Source: Candidatus Roizmanbacteria bacterium RIFCSPHIGHO2_02_FULL_43_11 | Lineage (GTDB): Bacteria > Patescibacteriota > Microgenomatia > UBA1406 > HO2-37-13b | Assembly (NCBI GenBank): GCA_001789515.1 | Contig: MFZT01000037.1 | Coordinates: 1-14,644, forward strand | DNA length: 14,644 nt | Reading direction: 5' to 3' | Part shown: positions 6,746 to 10,935 of the stretch, in pieces | How the letters are laid out: each line of letters starts with the position of its first letter | Numbering within the stretch: position 1 is the first letter of the stretch | The notes under the pieces: generated by a model | Databases searched by the model: none | What the model saw: only the letters and a program-made list of their open reading frames with translations | Told to the model about the DNA's origin: nothing | Position numbers and translations under genes: made by a program

Positions 6746-7828
6746 ATGTCTCCTGATATTCTGATCGGTGTCTTAATTGGTGCTTCCCTAGCTGTTTCAA
6801 CGCTCCTTTTTATACAAAAACGTAAACACGACGAGAGGTCTATGCAGGATCTTGAGCAGAAACTGACTGAAATCTTTCCGAAAGTATTGCAGCATGCAAA
6901 CGAACAGCTGATATCCATGGCTCATCAAAAACTTGGCGCAGAAAAGCAGGAAATTAAAACGGACCTGGAAAACAAACGTCGTCAAATTGAAAAACTTGTC
7001 GAGTCAGTCCAAAGGGACTTACGTGATACAGACAAAACAGCTCAATCTATCCGGCAACAGATAAAAGATCATGAGAAAATCACAAAAGAATTATCTGTAA
7101 CAACTGAAGGACTGCGCAAGGTTTTGACGAATAATCAATTGCGGGGACAATTTGGTGAGCAAGTCGCAGAAGATTTGCTTAAAATGGTGGGTTTTGTCAA
7201 AGGTGTCGATTTTGAGTACAACAAAGCACAGTCAAACGCGACAAGACCAGACTTTTCGATCTTCCTGCCAGATAAGACGCGTATTAATGTGGATGTCAAA
7301 TTCCCCTATGCAAACCTTCAAAAAGCCACAGAGACCGATGATAGTGCCCAGAAAGAACAGCATCTAAAAGCATTTGCCCAAGACGTGAAACAAAAAATCG
7401 CCCAGGTAACATCACGCGACTATATTAACCCGGATGAGCGTACAGTGGATTTCGTAATTTTGTTCGTACCAAATGAGATGATCTTTTCATACATTTATGA
7501 CAAAATGAATGAAATTTGGACAGATGGTATGACAAAAAAGGTTATACTTGCCGGTCCATTTAGCTTTACTGCTATCCTGCGCATGGTGCGACAGGCATAC
7601 GATAATTTCAGATATCAAAAAGACATTCACCAAATTGTAGCGCACATCAAAGAATTTGAACGGCAGTTTGATATGTACAGCGAAGAGTTTGTAAAACTGG
7701 GGTCACAATTGCGGACTGTTCAAACCACCTATGAGAAGGTTGATTCAACACGCACACGCCAGTTAAGCAAAGTTGTGGAAAGAATACGCATCGACTCAGA
7801 AACAACACCTACCCCACTGCTTGAATAA
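6746..7828 (+). CDS. rmuC: RmuC-family DNA recombination protein
   Basis: This 360-aa protein has the RmuC layout. An N-terminal membrane segment (about 4-24) precedes a long coiled coil (about 28-130). The conserved nuclease-like core follows, beginning LRGQFGEQVAEDLL and containing RPDFSIFLPDKTRINVDVKFPY (about 166-187), whose D...D-x-K residues match the PD-(D/E)xK-type site proposed for the family. RmuC is linked to limiting inversions and rearrangements at repeats in E. coli, and its biochemical activity is poorly defined. The TM-plus-coiled-coil arrangement suggests a membrane-tethered protein facing the cytoplasm. Length is a little short of typical (about 400-475). It is transcribed alone from a near-leaderless promoter and converges on the uracil-DNA glycosylase gene. 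Confidence 0.9.
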   Translation: MSPDILIGVLIGASLAVSTLLFIQKRKHDERSMQDLEQKLTEIFPKVLQHANEQLISMAHQKLGAEKQEIKTDLENKRRQIEKLVESVQRDLRDTDKTAQSIRQQIKDHEKITKELSVTTEGLRKVLTNNQLRGQFGEQVAEDLLKMVGFVKGVDFEYNKAQSNATRPDFSIFLPDKTRINVDVKFPYANLQKATETDDSAQKEQHLKAFAQDVKQKIAQVTSRDYINPDERTVDFVILFVPNEMIFSYIYDKMNEIWTDGMTKKVILAGPFSFTAILRMVRQAYDNFRYQKDIHQIVAHIKEFERQFDMYSEEFVKLGSQLRTVQTTYEKVDSTRTRQLSKVVERIRIDSETTPTPLLE

Positions 7829-7851
7829 TCCAGAGCAGCACCAATTCCACT

Positions 7852-7869
7852 CTATAGGACCTTCTATAG
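7852..7869. repeat. Short inverted repeat between convergent rmuC and UDG genes
   Basis: Two copies of the self-complementary hexamer CTATAG (7852-7857 and 7864-7869) are separated by 6 nt and overlap the UDG stop codon. A 6-bp A/T-rich stem could form on either strand. It could weakly act as a bidirectional transcription end, but it lacks a T-run. Confidence 0.35.
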
Positions 7870-8484
7870 CCAAGAATGGAGCTGGATAACTTGGAAATCC
7901 TCCTTGAGTGTCTCCCTCATGCTCCCGTTGTACAATGCCACTGCGGGGTGATAGAGTGGGACAATATTGATCTCACCCCAGTCAGTTTGTGCAATGTAAC
8001 AATGCCCATGCATGGCACTAATTTGGGTGACCTTATCACCTATCCCCATACGATCCATAACATATGCAGTTGAAAAACGGCCAAGTGTGGCGATAGCTTT
8101 CGGCTGGATGATCTTAATCTGGCGATCGAGGAACGGGGCGTACAAAGCAATTTCCTCAGGAGTGGGATCTCTATTCTCAGGTGGGCGATCCTTGACAATG
8201 TTGGTAATATACACATCCTTACGCTGCAGACCAATCGAAGTAAGCAATTCATCCAAAATTCTCCCTGCTGCGCCACAGAATGGCCTTCCTTGCTTTGCCT
8301 CATTTTCTCCAGGCGCTTCACCGATAAACATAATATGAGCATGATGACTCCCCTCCCCAATCACAGGAAAATAGTGGTTTTGGGTGCGATATTCATAAAG
8401 AGGCGACTCCTTGAAAGTGAGCAATTCATCGCGAATAGCCTTCATCCTCTCAAAACGATCATAGTTTGCAGGTGTATCAGACAT
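7864..8484 (-). CDS. Family-4-like uracil-DNA glycosylase lacking Fe-S ligands
   Basis: This 206-aa protein would excise uracil from DNA as the first step of base-excision repair. It carries motif 1 GEAPGENEAKQGRPFCGAAG (about 55-74), the VYITNIVK...RPPENR region (91-105) and motif 2 YHPA (178-181), all characteristic of family 4 UDGs. The four cysteines that hold the 4Fe-4S cluster in that family are absent. The N-terminal C-x-x-C-P-L is F-K-E-S-P-L (24-29), the Cys in K-C-R-P-P is Asp99, and the Cys in E-I-x-x-C is Tyr115. The chosen start at 8484 lies 8 nt after the stop of the upstream membrane-protein gene. An in-frame ATG at 8508 would overlap that gene by 16 nt and adds nothing recognisable. 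It is probably co-transcribed with that gene. Confidence 0.88.
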   Translation of the reverse strand: MSDTPANYDRFERMKAIRDELLTFKESPLYEYRTQNHYFPVIGEGSHHAHIMFIGEAPGENEAKQGRPFCGAAGRILDELLTSIGLQRKDVYITNIVKDRPPENRDPTPEEIALYAPFLDRQIKIIQPKAIATLGRFSTAYVMDRMGIGDKVTQISAMHGHCYIAQTDWGEINIVPLYHPAVALYNGSMRETLKEDFQVIQLHSWL

Positions 8485-8492
8485 AGAAACTG

Positions 8493-8828
8493 TTACTTGG
8501 CAATCCAAGTTAAGACACCGCTGACAAGAGTGACGAAAATACTAAAGACGAGTGCAGCAAAAAAAGAATCTACTGTAAAGCCCTGAACAAATTGACCCGC
8601 GAGTATTACCATGAGCGCATTAATGACAAAAGTAAAGAGTCCGAGAGTGAGGAAGTTAATAGGGAGTGTTAAAAGAAGCAGAACCGGCCTTACAACTGCG
8701 TTAATCACACCAAGTACAATTGCCACAAATAATGCAGTCTTAAGATCAGCAAGGTGAACCCCTGGAACTATTTGAGATGCAATATAAATCGCAAGGGCAT
8801 TGATAAGCAGACGAATAACAAGTCCCAT
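8493..8828 (-). CDS. Phage-holin-family-4 / YvlD-like membrane protein
   Basis: This 111-aa, very hydrophobic protein has about four membrane segments. The pattern LLINALAIYIASQIVPGV near the start, ALFVAIVLGVINAVVRPVL in the middle and LTLPINFLTLGLFTFVINALM is typical of the PF04020-type family (phage holin 4 / YvlD), whose N-A-V-(V/I)-R-P motif is present. Despite the name, chromosomal members are mostly membrane proteins of unknown function tied to envelope stress rather than lysis. The ATG at 8828 is chosen over one at 8903 because a perfect TATAAT (8835-8840) with TTGCAT at -35 would start transcription exactly at this ATG, and the family begins with this hydrophobic helix. The UDG gene follows 8 nt downstream. 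Confidence 0.85.
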   Translation of the reverse strand: MGLVIRLLINALAIYIASQIVPGVHLADLKTALFVAIVLGVINAVVRPVLLLLTLPINFLTLGLFTFVINALMVILAGQFVQGFTVDSFFAALVFSIFVTLVSGVLTWIAK

Positions 8829-8834
8829 ATCATC

Positions 8835-8862
8835 ATTATAATTCTTTTGCTTTAAGATGCAA
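8835..8862 (-). promoter_or_regulatory. Promoter giving a fully leaderless mRNA for the YvlD-like gene
   Basis: On the minus strand TTGCAT (8857-8862), a 16-nt spacer and a consensus TATAAT (8835-8840) lie upstream, with only 6 nt between the -10 and the ATG at 8828. Standard spacing puts the transcription start on the A of the ATG. Confidence 0.7.
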
Positions 8863-8874
8863 GATTTCTTTATC

Positions 8875-8997
8875 TCAAACAGGCACAATCCCCTTTTTAA
8901 CAAGTATATTTAGCCCCAAGGCGGCCACAGCAATTACTGCAGCCACCTTTAAGGCAAACCATCCTGTTTCCTTCACAAATCGTGGAATTTCCGGCAT
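8875..8997 (-). CDS. 40-aa single-pass membrane microprotein
   Basis: The ORF runs from ATG at 8997 to TGA at 8875. It encodes a 40-residue protein beginning MPEIPRFVKETGWFALK, with one hydrophobic helix (about 14-32; AVIAVAALGLNILV) and a C-terminal KKGIVPV. A perfect TATAAT box (9008-9013) lies 10 nt before the ATG, predicting a 4-nt leader, as for several other genes here. The placement of this promoter is the main evidence that it is a real gene. It lies immediately upstream of the YvlD-like gene, which has its own promoter. I do not recognise a family. Charges are N-terminal mixed and C-terminal KK, so orientation is uncertain. Confidence 0.55.
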   Translation of the reverse strand: MPEIPRFVKETGWFALKVAAVIAVAALGLNILVKKGIVPV

Positions 8998-9007
8998 AGA
9001 CTCACAC

Positions 9008-9013
9008 ATTATA
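9008..9013 (-). promoter_or_regulatory. Consensus -10 box of the 40-aa membrane protein gene
   Basis: The minus strand reads TATAAT, 10 nt upstream of the ATG at 8997. The expected transcript start is near 9001. The -35 region is weak. Confidence 0.55.
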
Positions 9014-9074
9014 TCCCACTTTCACAGCCCCGCATAAAAGTCCTGGCAACCCATAGCACAAAAATAGTGCGGGC

Positions 9075-9764
9075 CTAGTCTATGGTAAAAGTTATGATTA
9101 CATCAAGAGATTTTCCCTGAGCAATCAAGTCTGGCCCAACAATGGCGTTTAGATGCAAGTCTGCGGCTGTGCCGGCGTCAATTGCGCCTCTCTGTGTTCC
9201 TTTTTCTAAACGGATTTTTCCAAATGCAGCAAGCTCAGAAAGTGAGATCTTGCTATCAGGGATTGTGCCATCTATGCCATCAACTGTGGTTGCTGTAAAA
9301 GGCTGGCCATTTGCAGCCTGTTTGGCAAAATACTCGGTATCTGGTACGCCAAGAAGAGCGGTCGTAAGATTGATAGTCGATGAGTCACTGCCACTGCTTC
9401 CACCAAACCGGAAACCTGTTCCCACGTTGTTAAAAATGATATTTTTTGCAAGATCTGCATCACCTGTGTAGCTGAACTGAATATCCAGATGCTGAGCATT
9501 CACTGAACCAGCGTTGTATACCTCAATTCTGCTTTGTGGCAACTGAGTACCAGGTACCAAATTACTCCCATCCCAACTGTCGGAAATAGCTGCCTGTTGT
9601 GTCTCATTTGTGTCTGAAAGCACAACCATCATGGTACCGGTGCTCAAAGTATTATTCGAAGAAGTAGCAGTACTTGTAAAATAAGCTCCGGAAAATCCCC
9701 CAAACCCTATTAGAAGCCCCAACATAACAATAGTAGATACAATAATGCCCTTTTTTTTCTTCAT
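9075..9764 (-). CDS. CalY/TasA-like secreted fibre subunit (camelysin family)
   Basis: This 229-aa protein has an N-terminal signal peptide (KKKK, then a hydrophobic stretch to about residue 27). The signature following it, GAYFTSTATSSNNTLSTGTM (about 26-45), marks the TasA/CalY family. Members of that family are exported, cleaved by the SipW-type signal peptidase and assemble into surface or biofilm fibres in Bacillus. The remainder is rich in Thr/Ser/Asn/Gly and beta-strand patterns with no cysteines, as expected for an extracellular beta-sandwich. The SipW-like peptidase gene lies 66 nt upstream, reproducing the sipW-tasA/calY arrangement. A strong Shine-Dalgarno sequence (AAGGGGGTG, 9770-9778) 5 nt from the ATG fits high expression and fixes the start. 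A fibre role in this organism is inferred from the family. Confidence 0.85.
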   Translation of the reverse strand: MKKKKGIIVSTIVMLGLLIGFGGFSGAYFTSTATSSNNTLSTGTMMVVLSDTNETQQAAISDSWDGSNLVPGTQLPQSRIEVYNAGSVNAQHLDIQFSYTGDADLAKNIIFNNVGTGFRFGGSSGSDSSTINLTTALLGVPDTEYFAKQAANGQPFTATTVDGIDGTIPDSKISLSELAAFGKIRLEKGTQRGAIDAGTAADLHLNAIVGPDLIAQGKSLDVIITFTID

Positions 9765-9769
9765 ATTTT

Positions 9770-9778
9770 CACCCCCTT
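9770..9778 (-). promoter_or_regulatory. Strong Shine-Dalgarno site of the CalY-like gene
   Basis: The minus strand reads AAGGGGGTG, 5 nt before the ATG at 9764. It is one of only two strong Shine-Dalgarno sequences I see in the window; the other is at 13684-13691. Confidence 0.75.
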
Positions 9779-9789
9779 TCTGAAATCAT

Positions 9790-9820
9790 CCCTAACTTTG
9801 ACACGGGATAATGTTTAGGG
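9790..9820. repeat. Inverted repeat in the SipW-CalY intergenic leader
   Basis: CCCTAA (9790-9795) is complementary to TTAGGG (9815-9820) and can extend by one C/G pair with a bulge. In the minus-strand mRNA this hairpin would lie between the peptidase stop and the CalY Shine-Dalgarno site. It could stabilise or mark the 5' end of a processed CalY transcript. That role is inference. Confidence 0.35.
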
Positions 9821-9830
9821 TTGCAGCATA

Positions 9831-10133
9831 TCAGGCAGATGTGAAAAAAATATGAAACATCCGGCCGAAAGGCAAAACGAAACATACTTTTCCAATCACA
9901 TCCTGCTTAGATATATGAACCTGATCAGGTGTGCCATTTGCGTCGCCTTTTGTTATGATCGTGCGAGCTGTCTCCAGTGCTCTGTGAGTTACGATAGTAT
10001 CCTGTCTTTTAAATGTGATGATATCACCGGATTTGACATACCGCGTAGGACAAGTAAAGACCACATCTCCCTTAAACAAAGAGGGCCGCATTGAACTGGA
10101 AGCGATAATAAATGCACTGATAAACCCAAGCAT
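9831..10133 (-). CDS. Short SipW-type (Ser/His) signal peptidase I
   Basis: This 100-aa protein is predicted to cleave signal peptides of exported proteins, most likely the CalY-like protein encoded just downstream. The catalytic Ser is in SSSMRPSL (about 12-19). The family GD motif is in LFKGDVV, the SPase D-x-I-T-F region is in SGDIITFKR, and the His that replaces Lys in SipW/ER-type enzymes is in VTHRALE. A TKGDANGTPD motif matches the conserved G-D-x-N-x-x-x-D box. It is much shorter than B. subtilis SipW (about 190 aa). Only about 12 hydrophobic residues precede the Ser, and the C-terminal membrane segment is almost absent. An in-frame TAG 12 nt upstream of the ATG rules out a longer version in this frame. 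No Shine-Dalgarno sequence is seen. Confidence 0.8.
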   Translation of the reverse strand: MLGFISAFIIASSSMRPSLFKGDVVFTCPTRYVKSGDIITFKRQDTIVTHRALETARTIITKGDANGTPDQVHISKQDVIGKVCFVLPFGRMFHIFFTSA

Positions 10134-10146
10134 AAGGAGATGCTAG

Positions 10147-10152
10147 ATGATA
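10147..10152 (-). promoter_or_regulatory. Possible -10 box for the SipW-CalY pair
   Basis: The minus strand reads TATCAT (one mismatch to consensus), 13 nt upstream of the ATG at 10133. This would give a 7-nt leader. The -35 is poor, and an alternative TATATC lies at 10174-10179. Confidence 0.3.
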
Positions 10153-10180
10153 AAAATGAAAAAAAGATGAAATGATATAG

Positions 10181-10212
10181 TAGAGGGATAGAGGGTGTAG
10201 AAGTGTAGAGGA
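10181..10212 (+). repeat. Purine-rich 8-bp imperfect tandem repeats
   Basis: Four units read TAGAGGGA, TAGAGGGT, GTAGAAGT and GTAGAGGA on the plus strand (pyrimidine-rich on the transcribed minus strand). They lie between the sortase stop and the SipW start. Function is unknown; they could bind protein or act as an RNA element. Confidence 0.4.
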
Positions 10213-10243
10213 ATGGGAATTATCACTCCGAATCTCAATTTAC

Positions 10244-10294
10244 CAGTTCACCTAGTTAAAACTAGTTATAACTAGTTCACCTAGTTGTAACTAG
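10244..10294. repeat. About 10-bp tandem repeat with five phased CTAG motifs
   Basis: CTAG occurs at 10252, 10262, 10272, 10281 and 10291 (first base), spaced 10, 10, 9 and 10 bp. The units are variants of CTAGTT followed by 3-4 bases. Within them lie a perfect 18-bp palindrome (10260-10277, AACTAGTT-AT-AACTAGTT) and a 13-bp direct repeat AGTTCACCTAGTT (10245-10257 and 10274-10286). A further degenerate unit (CCAGTTCAC) starts at 10244. The last unit contains the sortase stop codon. It is a candidate multi-site operator or structured 3' end. Confidence 0.7.
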
Positions 10295-10935
10295 TAGTTT
10301 GAAACAAGCTTCGCCGTCACTAAATACCGCTGCCATGTTGTTCCAGGGGGCCAGCATGTCATCAAGGTAAGTGTTTGCAAGTTCCCTTTTTGCAAATACT
10401 CTACTGAATCCGCTGGCACTTTTTTTGCGTCTATAACTGAGTATCGATATTTATCGCCTTTGTAAAAAATGTAGATATCATCATCTTTTTGCAGCTTGGT
10501 CAAAAGGTAAAAAATGGCGTTGTATCGGGTAGCTGCATAGAAATCAACGGCAGAATGTGCAAATAGAAAGACATTGCCATTTTCACCTGGTAGGGCACTC
10601 CCTTTTGCGTGAGCGACCCCTTTTGTCAAAGCCTGTTGATACACCTGTGGATCTTGAGGATCAATATCTGGGACAACAATTGCGTTTGCTGAAATTTTCG
10701 GAATCACAATGCCAAACTCCGAGCTTACAGGAGTGACGACTTCATTACCAGGGTGTTTTTCCACAACTGCTCCAGCTCCTTTATCGGAATAGATATAGCG
10801 TAACTCCTGCTTAATGATTGGCGCATAGATAAAAAGCCCAAGAATAAGGCCAGCGGCAATGAATAGAGAACCGGCATCTGTAAGTTGACGACCAAGTCGC
10901 TTCTGCTTAGTGTTTTTTGCGTGTGTAGATGGCAT
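10291..10935 (-). CDS. Sortase (class D/E-like) transpeptidase
   Basis: This 214-aa membrane-anchored cysteine transpeptidase would cleave LPxTG-type signals and attach surface proteins. A basic N-terminus (about 1-18) and one membrane helix (about 22-40) precede the sortase fold. The catalytic His is in FLFAHSAVD, the Cys in TLMTCWPPGTT and the Arg in the following TTWQR, four residues after the T-T. The C-W-P-P-G-T spacing resembles class D/E enzymes. The start at 10935 is chosen because it gives a normal basic N-terminus. It overlaps the upstream surface-protein gene by 29 nt, whereas an ATG at 10977 would overlap by 71 nt. The overlap implies translational coupling with its probable LPATG substrate. 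The stop codon lies inside the phased CTAG repeats. Confidence 0.9.
   Translation of the reverse strand: MPSTHAKNTKQKRLGRQLTDAGSLFIAAGLILGLFIYAPIIKQELRYIYSDKGAGAVVEKHPGNEVVTPVSSEFGIVIPKISANAIVVPDIDPQDPQVYQQALTKGVAHAKGSALPGENGNVFLFAHSAVDFYAATRYNAIFYLLTKLQKDDDIYIFYKGDKYRYSVIDAKKVPADSVEYLQKGNLQTLTLMTCWPPGTTWQRYLVTAKLVSNY

Noticed and set aside
9798..9812. TTGACA and GATAAT on the plus strand as a promoter
   Set aside because: Only 3 bp separate the hexamers, and no plus-strand gene follows.
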